A DNA stretch of 64,000 nucleotides, taken from positions 55,063-119,062 of the forward strand of contig CAWBNB010000038.1 of NCBI GenBank assembly GCA_963789885.1. The letters are read 5' to 3'. Below are positions 19,536-27,759 of this stretch, one piece after another (within the stretch, counting starts at the first letter, position 1; each line of letters starts with the position of its first letter). This stretch comes from DATEDA01 sp963789885. GTDB lineage: Bacteria; Pseudomonadota; Gammaproteobacteria; Burkholderiales; SG8-39. Made by a program: the position numbers and the translations under genes. The notes under the pieces are model-generated. The model was not told the DNA's origin, did not search any database, and saw nothing but the letters and a program-made list of their open reading frames with translations.

Positions 19536-21652
19536 CCGCGCACCTTCATCCGCCAGTCCCCAATGAAGTTGAACGGCGCCCAGAAGAACGGGTGTGAGAA
19601 GCTGGGCCGCCTGAGCACGGTGAGCTGGGCGTTTTGCATTGCCACCTGGACATCCGATCCTTTGACGAGATCGGCATACAAGGTGGTCATCAACAGCTCG
19701 GTCGATTCGTCGGCCACCGGCCACAGCGACACGATCAGGCCCGAGCTCCCTGCAGACAGGAACGACCGCGTGAAGCCGAGGATTTCGTCGCCGGTCGCGA
19801 TCCGGCCGAGCCCGCTCTCGCAGGCGCTGATCGTCACCAGCGAAACGTTCTTCAGGTCGAGGTCGTAGACTTCGCGCGCTTCCAGGTTGCCGGGCCCCTG
19901 GTCGTCCCCTGCGAGCAGGATGCGCGAGAAGATCGGGTCGACCAGATCGACCTCCGCGTGAGCCGCGACGTGCAAAACGCGCGCGTCGCTCGCCGTCGCC
20001 TTGAACTGCGCTTTCGAGGCTGCGCGCTGCAGGAACACCCGGCGCTCGGGGAAGAGCAAGCTGATTGTCTCCACTTCGCGCTGGGAGCTCGGCAGGTCGT
20101 ACTTCTTCTCGATCGTCGGATTGCCGAACGCGACGAGCTCTCCAGAGGCCTCGCGGCCGCGCTGCGCGAGCTGGACCGCAACGCCCGCCGACGGCGAAAG
20201 GGCGATCGCGTGGCGCTCGATGAGGTACGAAGTACCGTCGTGCAGGGCCTGGAACGGCAGATAGTGCAAGGGTCCGTGCGGCACGATCAAGAGCCGCTCG
20301 CCCGGCACCAGCTGCAGCGGCGCAATGAGGAGCCGGTGCAGCACCGCGGCCTTCTCGCGAACGGCGCGATCGCGGGTGAAGATCGACTTACGGAAATCTT
20401 CGACGTCGGCCGCGAGCGCCGCCTTCGGGCGCTCGATGACAATGCCCGTCATGCCGCCCTTGCGCACGACCCACGCGACGAGCCGATCGTCGAGGCTGTG
20501 GAACTCAACGATCGTCTCGCCCTCGCGCAGCACGTCCCGCACCTGATCAAGACTGACGAGCGTCGTCCCTTGACCGGGGCCGGGCATGTCCGCAACCGTC
20601 GCCACACGGCCGCGGACGATGTCGAGCAGGGCGCGCGAGCGGCTCTGCTCCGACAGCACCCAGGCCGTTTCCACGTCGCCCGCGTCCATCGACAGGCCGA
20701 TGGCCCGCTCGAAGATCGTCTGTACGTCGCCGAACAGACCGGCCTTGAACTCCTCGCTGCGGAAACGCGCCCGCACCGCCTCCACGGAGCGCGCCGCTCC
20801 GACATAGGCCTGGCGCGCCGCCGCCTTATCGCCCAGTGCGAGCTGCGCGCGCGCGATGCCCTCCTGTGCCCACAGGCGGTTATACGCGGCATCGACTCCG
20901 CCAGCCTCGTCAGCAGCCTCGGAAAAGTACTTGAGGGCCTCGTTCGTCTTGCCTTCGGCGAGCAGCAGGTTGCCGAGCCCGCGCCGATACGTCTGCCGTA
21001 GCGCCGGCTCCTGAGGAACCGTTATCTTCTCGTACAGCGCACGAGCTTCCTGGGCTTTGCCTGCGGTGACGTACGCATTGGCGAGCGAGATCTGCACGAG
21101 CGGCCGGAACCGGTCGCTTGAACTCGCCGACGCCTGCTCGTAGTGGCCGATTGCCTCGGCCAGCTGACCCCGGCGCACCGCGACGTCCCCCAGCACTTTG
21201 TACGCCGGCCCGGCAATCACCTGCGGATCCTTCGCCTCGTGCTTGAACGCGTCGCGCGCGTATTGCTCGGCGAGATCCAGATTCCCCGAGTAGCTATAGG
21301 CGATCGCCAGATCCCGCATGGAGTGGGCCACGAGGTCGTCGTTCCCGCCCTCCTGACCCAAATGAAGGGCCTTGCTCGCTGCCCGGACGCTCTGCCGGAA
21401 CTCGCCGCGTTCGGCAAGCGCGACGGCATGGCTGCAGTACTGGTAGCCGCGGAGCTTGATCGCTTCGCGTTCGTAGAGGGCCGCCCCCTCGGCACTTAGG
21501 CTCGTGACCGTCTCCGCGTCGCGCAGGCGTGCCTGGGCGGAGTCGAACGCCGGGGAGGGGCCGGAACCGGGGCGTCCTGCGCAATCGCCGTGAAGCGAGG
21601 AGCGAAAGCGACGAGCGCCGATCGATTCTCGAATCAAAGCGAAGCGCGACAT
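19532..21652 (-). CDS. TPR-CHAT caspase-like protease
   Basis: Protein of 706 residues with tetratricopeptide repeats over about residues 60-330 and a C-terminal CHAT domain (caspase-HetF-associated with TPRs, about 400-705). The catalytic His (VLHVAAHAEVD) and Cys (TISACESGLG) of the fold are both present. The start was moved to ATG 21652, which follows GGGAGGGACGT. It is the first gene of the operon with TpsB and TpsA, so it may process or control the adhesin (inference). CHAT proteins beside TPS genes recur in proteobacteria and cyanobacteria, but their function is mostly unproven. Confidence 0.9.
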   Translation of the reverse strand: MSRFALIRESIGARRFRSSLHGDCAGRPGSGPSPAFDSAQARLRDAETVTSLSAEGAALYEREAIKLRGYQYCSHAVALAERGEFRQSVRAASKALHLGQEGGNDDLVAHSMRDLAIAYSYSGNLDLAEQYARDAFKHEAKDPQVIAGPAYKVLGDVAVRRGQLAEAIGHYEQASASSSDRFRPLVQISLANAYVTAGKAQEARALYEKITVPQEPALRQTYRRGLGNLLLAEGKTNEALKYFSEAADEAGGVDAAYNRLWAQEGIARAQLALGDKAAARQAYVGAARSVEAVRARFRSEEFKAGLFGDVQTIFERAIGLSMDAGDVETAWVLSEQSRSRALLDIVRGRVATVADMPGPGQGTTLVSLDQVRDVLREGETIVEFHSLDDRLVAWVVRKGGMTGIVIERPKAALAADVEDFRKSIFTRDRAVREKAAVLHRLLIAPLQLVPGERLLIVPHGPLHYLPFQALHDGTSYLIERHAIALSPSAGVAVQLAQRGREASGELVAFGNPTIEKKYDLPSSQREVETISLLFPERRVFLQRAASKAQFKATASDARVLHVAAHAEVDLVDPIFSRILLAGDDQGPGNLEAREVYDLDLKNVSLVTISACESGLGRIATGDEILGFTRSFLSAGSSGLIVSLWPVADESTELLMTTLYADLVKGSDVQVAMQNAQLTVLRRPSFSHPFFWAPFNFIGDWRMKVRG

Positions 21653-21759
21653 ACGTCCCTCCCCCAGTAAGGACCCCACGGCCGGCTCAACGTACTGTAG
21701 CCGCCTCCCGGCCGTCAGTGATCACCCGTTTGGATGATAGACCTCCAGAGAATCAACGG

Positions 21760-22507
21760 CTAACTTTCGTCTTCTTCGCACCACACGGCGATCGCCGAGT
21801 AGTTGTCCTGACCGTTCCCACCGCGTGCGATGACCCGCTCCTCCAGGGCGCGCAACCACCCCTCCGGGGTCGCCGCTTCAGCGAGTATCGCGATCATCTC
21901 TGCTTCGTCGACGTGCTCCCAGCATCCGTCGGTGCAGAGCAGAAAGGCGTCGCCCCCGCACATCTTGAACGGCGTGCGCTCGACATAGGGCTCAAACCCC
22001 TCCGCATCGCCAAGCGCGGCAAACAGCGTGCTGCGATTCGGCGAGGTTCGCAGCGCCTCCTGCTTCAGGTACCCGGCGTCGATCATCCGCTGCAAAACGC
22101 TGTGATCGCGGGTGCGCGCCACCGCTTCGCCGCCGCGGAAGCCATAGAGCCGGGAGTCGCCGAGGTTGCCCCATACCGCGAGATCGCGCTCCGTGTCGAT
22201 CGCCAGGACGACCGCCGTCGCACGCATGTCCGCTTGCTGCGGGTCCTCGCCTTGTGCGGCCAGAAGCGCCTCGTTCGCCGCGGCGAGCGCACGCTCGACG
22301 CGCGCACGCCTCGCAGGCGGCGTCCTCGCGAAACCAGCCCAGCACGCGGCTGACGACGAGCTTGGACGCCACGTCCCCGCCGCCGTGGCCGACCGCGCCA
22401 TCGGATACGACGCACACACAGACGCCATTTCCCGTCCAGCAGCCGCAGGCGTCCTCGTTCACCGCCCGCGCCCCTGAGCGTGAAAGGACCGACACCGCGA
22501 GCCGCAT
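21760..22507 (-). CDS. pppA: PppA-like PP2C protein phosphatase, one frameshift
   Basis: PP2C-type Ser/Thr phosphatase of about 248 residues that would reverse the kinase action on the T6SS. Metal-binding motifs are in order: ARAVNEDACG, VVSDGAVGHGGG, GNLGDSRLYG, LCTDGCWEHV and GNGQDNYSAI. ATG 22507 is the family-like start (MRLAVSVLSRSGARAVNED) and follows GGGGAGA. One extra base near 22310 splits the gene, in accord with its 748-base length. In this assembly it reads on in frame from tagH; see that entry. Confidence 0.85.
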
Positions 22508-22524
22508 CGGCTGCGTCTCCCCGG

Positions 22525-24312
22525 CTATCGCCGACCTGTCCTGCCCCTCGAGCTTCGCGATCTGGGCCTCGTAGGCCTTAAGGAACTCACGCCCGAACAG
22601 CGTGTGGAAGTCCTCTTCCGCCTCCCTGGCGATGTCGGCGTAGAGCTTGACGAAAAGCTCCCACAGCGCCGATTTGCGGTTCATTGGCAGGAGCGTGTCG
22701 AGCATGCTCCTCTGCGTGAGGCGCTTTTCCAGCTCGTCCGGGTTGAATCGCGCCAGCACGCCGGCGAGCGCGGCCCGCGTCCCGGCAACCACGCCGAATT
22801 GATGCGCGCGGAGATCGTCGTACGCATCCTTCATCGCTCGCGGCGGCGACATGAAGCCCTTGCCCTGGGGAGCGAGCAGATGCTGCATCGCCACCTCCAC
22901 TGTCGGCGAGAACTTCAGCGGGATTGTTCTCTCGTGCAGCGATGATCGTCACCCGCGCCTGGACCTCGCGCTTGGTCAGGGCGCGCGCGACGAGCAGCTC
23001 GAGGGTCCCCTGTGTCGCGGTGCGCAGCAGCTCGCCGAAGACCTGCATGAGCTGCGGCGTCAGCCCGCCGGGAATCTGCACCTCGGGCACACCGGCCCCG
23101 GTGAGGAAGGCGCGAAGGAGCTGATCATAGTCAGGCGGCGCCACCGGTCGCTCTCGCGGCGCGGGCGGCGCTGGCCGCGGGGCGGCCGTGGCTGGTCGCG
23201 GGGCGGCAGCGGGCGCGGCAGGAGGCGGCGTCGCGGGTTGCGCCGGCTCCTTTCCGGGCCGCGCCGGCGACGGAATGACCACGGTCTTGATCTTGCTCCT
23301 GGCCTCGTCGTCCCAGGACACGAGCATGCTCTTATCGGCTGTCGGATCAGGTCGCGCCTCCGGCGCGAGAAACGAGCCGTGGAGCTCCGGGACGTCATCA
23401 CGTTGCGCAGGGCGCGCATTCGGGTCGCGTGGCTTCGCAGCGCCCATTGCGACTAAGGGATCGACGCTCGGTCCGGTCGCCGCCTGCCAAGCGGCTCGCC
23501 GAGGGGATGGTTCAAGCCGAAGGGGTCGGAGCCCGCAGCGGGCTTGAGGTCGAACAGCTCGTCGACGCTCGGTGTCTTTCCCGAGGAGCCGAACCCGAGA
23601 TCGAAATCGTGCGGCAATGGCGAGGTCGACCCCCGAGTGGATCGGGTGCGGGTGCGGGCGGTGTGGCGAACAGATCGAAGTCCTCGGGTAGCGCGCTCGC
23701 GCTCTTCGCCGGAGCAGAGGGCCTCGCCGGGGGCGCTACGGGTGCCTGCGGCTTACGGGGGATCAGGTCGTCGAAGGGGTCGGCCCCGCCCGCCCCGTCG
23801 CCCCCGAACAGCGCAAGCGGATCGTCCTTGGCGCTCTTCGCCGGAGCAGAGGGTCTTGCCGGGGGCGCTACGGGTGCCTGCGGCTTACGGGGGATCAGGT
23901 CGTCGAAGGGGTTTGCCCCGCCCGCCCCGTCGCGCCCGAACAGCGCAAGTGGATCGTCCTTCGGGCGGCCGCTGGCGGCCGGGGAGGGAACCGCGGACTC
24001 GCGCTGCTCGATTACCTGCAGCGTGAAGCCGCCGATCACGACGACATCCCCGTCGCTGATCGACGCCTGGACCCCGTTGCCGAGGGGCCGGTTGTTGACG
24101 AGCACCGGCGTGGCGCTGCCCCGATCCTCGATCACCCATCGGCCGCCTGCCGCGAACACGTGCGCGTGCGTGCGCGAGATGGTCTTTTGCGGATCGTCGA
24201 GCACGAGCGTGCTGTCGTCCGCGCGGCCGATCGTCCCACCCGCCTCTCCGAACGTCGCCTCCTGCGGAAACGCCGGCGCGCCGTTGAACGCGGTGATTCG
24301 GATCGTGATCAC
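22525..24312 (-). CDS. tagH: T6SS FHA-domain protein TagH, frameshifted
   Basis: Scaffold protein whose N-terminal FHA domain (residues 1-100: TIGRADDS, ISRTHAHV, VNNRPLG) reads phosphothreonine. A Pro/Ala-rich linker with a duplicated 44-residue unit follows, then the TagH C-terminal domain (YDQLLRAFLTGAGV and ELVVKLYADIA-like segments). GTG 24312 is the start, with a GGGGGAG site. Three frames are used, changing near 23580 and 22920. The end is uncertain: the last frame runs into pppA without a stop, but a TAG in another frame at 22525 lies just before the pppA ribosome site, so a further indel is likely. Confidence 0.82.
23699..23962. repeat. 132-bp tandem direct repeat inside tagH linker
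   Basis: Two adjacent copies (about 23699-23830 and 23831-23962) are nearly identical, with only a handful of substitutions. The period is 132 bases, coding 44 residues (KDDPLALFG to PSAPAKSA). It is a recent in-frame duplication of the flexible linker between FHA and TagH domains. Confidence 0.85.
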
Positions 24313-24424
24313 GTCATGCTCCCCCCAGCCCCGGCCGCTGCGGTCTGCGCAGGCAACGTCCTTGACGGCGAGTCTACGCCCAAGGCGGCCGCGGCGGCAC
24401 CACGCTGCCGCGGTGAGGCTCGCC

Positions 24425-25075
24425 CTACGTTATCGACGTGTCAAGCACGACGTCGCCGTAGGGCACCCCCGGCTTGGAGCCGCTTTGGGTATCGGCGTCG
24501 AGCTTGTCCTGGCGGGCTTTCATGCGCCGGTTGGCCTGGGTCACCATGCTCGCAATGTCGGCGATGTCGTGCCCGATGAGATCGCGGGCGAGCTGATCAC
24601 CTTCCTCGATCGCGATCGCGAGATGCCGGTCTTCGTGAGCGCGCAGCTTCGCGAACATGCGGTCCCACTCCGCCTTGGCGGCAGTCGATGCGCGGTCGTA
24701 GCCCGTCCAACGCGGCAGGCGATAGACGAGATTGCCGTGAAGATTCACGGTAAGGTTGGTCGAGTTGCCACCCGGGATCGCGTCGGAGCGCAAGCTGCCG
24801 CCCGCCTGCCCCCACTCGGGCAGCGTGTTGAGCTCGCGGGCCACATCGGCGAGCGTCGCGCCGTTGACGACGATCTCGGGTGTCGTACGCGAGTTGGGCG
24901 GATCCCAGTCCTTCGTCACCTTTGCGATGATGCGGGAGGCGAGCGGCACCGGCGCATCGCCACGGCCGATCGGACCCGGCGGATCGAAGCCGACGCCCGG
25001 GGCGATCGGATCGCCACCCGGGCGAAAATTCGGCCCCGGCTCCGTGCCGAGCAGATCTGACTTCACTCCTCCCAT
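24425..25075 (-). CDS. DUF922-like HExxH protein, candidate metalloprotease effector
   Basis: Protein of 216 residues without a signal peptide. A Pro/Gly-rich leader (1-45) is followed by a domain with the motif HEDRH (His147, Glu148, His151), matching HExxH zinc proteases and the layout of DUF922 (a Trp-rich strand, then W--MFAKLRAHEDRH, then a helical tail). ATG 25075 has a GGGAG site. Upstream lies a small membrane protein, and a truncated copy of this gene (first 16 codons) sits at 26313-26363. The lack of a secretion signal and the place in a T6SS effector island make it a candidate cargo protein. That role is inferred. Confidence 0.6.
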   Translation of the reverse strand: MGGVKSDLLGTEPGPNFRPGGDPIAPGVGFDPPGPIGRGDAPVPLASRIIAKVTKDWDPPNSRTTPEIVVNGATLADVARELNTLPEWGQAGGSLRSDAIPGGNSTNLTVNLHGNLVYRLPRWTGYDRASTAAKAEWDRMFAKLRAHEDRHLAIAIEEGDQLARDLIGHDIADIASMVTQANRRMKARQDKLDADTQSGSKPGVPYGDVVLDTSIT

Positions 25076-25094
25076 ACGCCATCTCCCTCTGCCA

Positions 25095-25270
25095 TCAGGC
25101 CGAGCCGGTCCGAAGGAACCACAGCCAGACGCTCACGGCCGCGAAGATCGCGCCGATGAGCAGCCATGTCCGGCTTTGCGGATGCCATCTGCCGCGATCG
25201 CGGGCAAGGCGTATGACGCCCAGGAGGACGAAAACCCGGCGAGGATCGCGAAGACATACTTGGCTTCCAA
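25095..25270 (-). CDS. Small two-helix membrane protein, copy A (one frameshift)
   Basis: About 58 residues with two hydrophobic helices around a conserved basic loop (RLARDRGRWHPQSRTW, then a second helix ending in WLWFLRTGSA). It begins at TTG 25270, 7 bases after the stop of a TIGR02270 remnant. One G is missing in a G run near 25236. Copies B (26383-26562) and C (27574-27758) are homologous. Directly upstream of the HExxH gene, it could be its immunity or anchoring partner (inference). Confidence 0.6.
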
Positions 25271-25277
25271 CGCAGGC

Positions 25278-25402
25278 TCACGTCATCTTAGCGAGCCAGC
25301 GCTGCTGGCGCCAGGCGGGTGCGCTGGTGTCGAAAGAGGAGCGTGCCTGGGTTGAGTAGGCAGAGGTACTGCGCCGCGGCGATGCGTTGGCGCTGCTAGC
25401 GC
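25278..25402 (-). pseudogene. TIGR02270-family C-terminal remnant, copy A
   Basis: Only the last 40 or so codons of a TIGR02270-type protein remain, reading RQRIAAAQYLCLL and ending TSAPAWRQQRWLAKMT, with one extra base near 25342. These match the C-termini of copies B and C. The rest of the gene is missing; the opposite-strand gene at 25495 begins shortly beyond it. Confidence 0.7.
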
Positions 25403-25494
25403 TGGCGCAACACCCGTTGACAGCCCAGATGCCGGCCCGTATCTTGGCCGCGCCAGGTTCCTGACAAGAGACGCACCACGGGCGGGACCCAACT

Positions 25495-26274
25495 ATGGGC
25501 CAGGACTTCGACATCTCGCGGCTACTCGTGCTGAGGAGGCTCACCACCGTCTTGGCCCAGAACTTTGCTCGACAGGCGCACGAGTATCTCGCCAACCTCG
25601 CACCGCTTCTTCAACCGCGCAGCCTGCTCGGCGAACTTATCCGGTTCGAGAAGTGCTCCGTGAAGACGCAAGACGCGGCATTCCAGGAATTGCTCAAGCT
25701 CTACCAGCCCCTCGCGCGAGCCACCGCCCTCAACTTGCAGACCGAGCTCAAGCGGCCTCTCGACATTTTCGGCACGACTCCGGACATCGTCCCCACCAGC
25801 TACACCCACACGCCCGAGGGCAGCAACAAGCCGATTACCATCGTCACGCCGCTGAGATGGGTGCTGACCTACAAAGACCTTTCCCCGCAGCGCCTGCGCG
25901 AACTGCATGCCAGCCACGCCCGCAGCGGTGGAAGCGATCTGCAGTCCTGCGTGCTGCACTACTTGGCCATGTACATGCTTGCCGAGCAGCGCCCGGGCAT
26001 TGCACCCATTCTGGAGGCGCTGCGGTTTCCGCTGACATCCAGCCGAAACGAAGAGTTCGCGGGGCTGCCGTTCGTCTATCTTTCCGCGCCGATTTCGACC
26101 GTGCGCCCGCCGGATGCCGTCATCCTCCAGAGCACGCAGATCTCCGGCACGACGACGTTTGAGGAAGTCGTAGATATCGGCGACATCGCGCAACTGAGCG
26201 ATCCGCTCAAGCAGCAGTTGCTTGCGCTGGTGAGACAACACGCTGGAGAGCTGGCAAGCGAGCTTGGCGGATAG
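25495..26274 (+). CDS. Unknown protein on the opposite strand inside a duplicated module
   Basis: Intact 259-residue soluble protein, not recognised. It is mainly helical at the N-terminus (LLVLRRLTTVLAQNFARQAH) and has a central segment around TPEGSNKPITIVTPLRWVLTY. There is no signal peptide and no membrane segment. It is on the plus strand, against all its neighbours, and is bracketed by two copies of the same 330-base sequence (25030-25350 and 26317-26640). A GGGCGGG stretch before ATG 25495 may serve as ribosome site. It may be cargo brought in with, or created by, the duplication. Confidence 0.7.
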   Translation: MGQDFDISRLLVLRRLTTVLAQNFARQAHEYLANLAPLLQPRSLLGELIRFEKCSVKTQDAAFQELLKLYQPLARATALNLQTELKRPLDIFGTTPDIVPTSYTHTPEGSNKPITIVTPLRWVLTYKDLSPQRLRELHASHARSGGSDLQSCVLHYLAMYMLAEQRPGIAPILEALRFPLTSSRNEEFAGLPFVYLSAPISTVRPPDAVILQSTQISGTTTFEEVVDIGDIAQLSDPLKQQLLALVRQHAGELASELGG

Positions 26275-26312
26275 CGGCGCCACATCTCGCATCAGCTTGG
26301 TCCGATGCGCAA

Positions 26313-26363
26313 CTAATTCGGCCCCGGCTCCGTGCCGAGCAGATCTGACTTCACTCCTCCCAT
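26313..26363 (-). pseudogene. Truncated 5' end of the DUF922-like gene (copy B)
   Basis: The first 16 codons (MGGVKSDLLGTEPGPN) are identical to the gene at 25075, then a TAG follows. The identity stops exactly there, marking one end of the duplicated segment. It codes no functional protein. Confidence 0.8.
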
Positions 26364-26382
26364 GCACCATCTCCCTCTGCCA

Positions 26383-26562
26383 TCAGGCCGAGCCGGTCCG
26401 AAAGAACCACAGCCAGACGCTCACGGCCGCGAAGATCGCGCCGATGAGCAGCCACGTCCGGCTCTGCGGATGCCACCGCCCGGGATCGCGAACAAGGCGC
26501 ACGAGGCCGAAGACGACGAACACAACAGCGAGAATTGCGAAGAAATATTTGATCTCGAACAC
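26383..26562 (-). CDS. Small two-helix membrane protein, copy B
   Basis: Intact 59-residue protein: helix 1 (YFFAILAVVFVVFGLVRLV), loop RDPGRWHPQSRTW, helix 2 (WLLIGAIFAAVSVWLWFF). GTG 26562 starts 4 bases after the stop of the upstream TIGR02270 copy. It is over 80% identical in its second half to copy A and more distant from copy C. No function is known. Confidence 0.65.
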   Translation of the reverse strand: MFEIKYFFAILAVVFVVFGLVRLVRDPGRWHPQSRTWLLIGAIFAAVSVWLWFFRTGSA

Positions 26563-26566
26563 GGGT

Positions 26567-27515
26567 TCAGGTCATCTTCGCCAGCCAGCGCTGCTGGCGC
26601 CACGAGGGTGCGCTCGTGTTGAACAGCGGTGTGCCCGGGCGAAGGAGACTTAAATATTCTGCGGCGGCGGTGCGTTGGCGCTGATAGCCGTTCTTGAGCA
26701 CATCAAGGCATGCTCCCACCTCGGCGGCTTGCCCATGAAATAGTGGACCCCAAGTGAAAGTCCTTGCGGTGCGCATCCCACCACTTCTGGATCTTCTCCG
26801 AGTCTGGCCACGGGAGGCTGTCGTCGAGGTCCATGCCGACATGCTCGTCTTCGGGATTCTCGGTCGCCCCGAGTTCCACGCCCTCTGGCGGCTTACGCTC
26901 TAGGTCGAGGTATGCGAGGTCCAGCCCGGTGATGAGGCTGAATGACTCGCCGGCGAGCCGCGTCAGCTTCAGGTGCCCATCTGTTCGATCAACCAGGGCA
27001 CATAGTGCGGATCACCCGCCTTACCGACACCCTCGATAAGTGCGCGCATGTTCGCGGGGTCATGCGCAAGCCCTTTCAGGAACTGGTGTGCATGCGGCAG
27101 GTCGACTACTTTGAGCAAGATCTGGAACGCACGAACGCGGAACGGCGACGGGGCATCCGCGCAAGACTGGAACTCGTGGGCGCTCTTCGCCGGCTCGCCC
27201 AGCAGCGCAGCCGACCATGCGCCCCAGAAGCGGACGGTGGGGTCCTCGCTGGCTGCCGCCTTGGAGCAGGCGGGAAGAAGATCGCGTCGGCCGCATTCGC
27301 CCGTGGTGCGCAGCGCGCGGACGCACAACGAAAGATCGGCGTCGCCGAGGGCAACGTCCAGGGCTCGCCCGGGATCGACCCGATGAATCGCGCATGCTGC
27401 AATTCCCACGCGCCACCGTAGCGTGTCGCCGCTGGCAAGCAGATCCCGAAACGTGCCCTGGCAGGTGCTGCGCCGAGGCCCAACCGTCCGTCTTGATCCT
27501 GAGTGAGCACCTAGC
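26567..27515 (-). pseudogene. TIGR02270-family protein, copy B, N-terminally truncated and frameshifted
   Basis: Homologous to the intact copy C from about its residue 120 to its end. Recognisable pieces in different frames are DGWASAQHLPG (near 27480), the HEAT-like block with RALRTTGECGRRDL (27300), ITGLDLAYLDLERKPPE (26900) and NTSAPSWRQQRWLAKMT (end). The first 120 residues are absent and at least three frame changes occur, so this copy looks decayed even allowing for assembly error. Confidence 0.75.
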
Positions 27516-27573
27516 GAACCCAGGAAAGCCCTGCGTTAGACAGAGTTGGCTCACGCGACGGAGTTGCCGACTA

Positions 27574-27758
27574 TTAATAATCAACGTCGCCTTCCGACCG
27601 CCACCAGAGCCACCCGGACACGACGCCAAAGACCAGCCGACCGTGAACCAGGTGCGGCTCACAGGCCTGAACCCGTCGCGGGTCAGGCGCCAAATCGCCG
27701 CAGCAAGAAACACAATTGCGAGCAGTGAGAGCATGTATGCGGCGGCCCTCCGGTTCAT
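27574..27758 (-). CDS. Small two-helix membrane protein, copy C (one frameshift)
   Basis: About 61 residues beginning MNRRAAAYMLSLLAIVFLAA, with loop RLTRDGFRPVSRTW and a second helix ending in VVSGWLWW. It aligns with copies A and B through RL-RD, SRTW and VS-WLW. The start ATG 27758 lies just after the TIGR02270 copy C stop. One base is missing near 27660; the 185-base length supports this. It is the least similar of the three. Confidence 0.6.
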
Positions 27759-27759
27759 C

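Noticed and set aside
19634..21001. 455-codon plus-strand open frame over the CHAT gene
   Set aside because: It is antisense to conserved CHAT and TPR motifs and has shadow composition.
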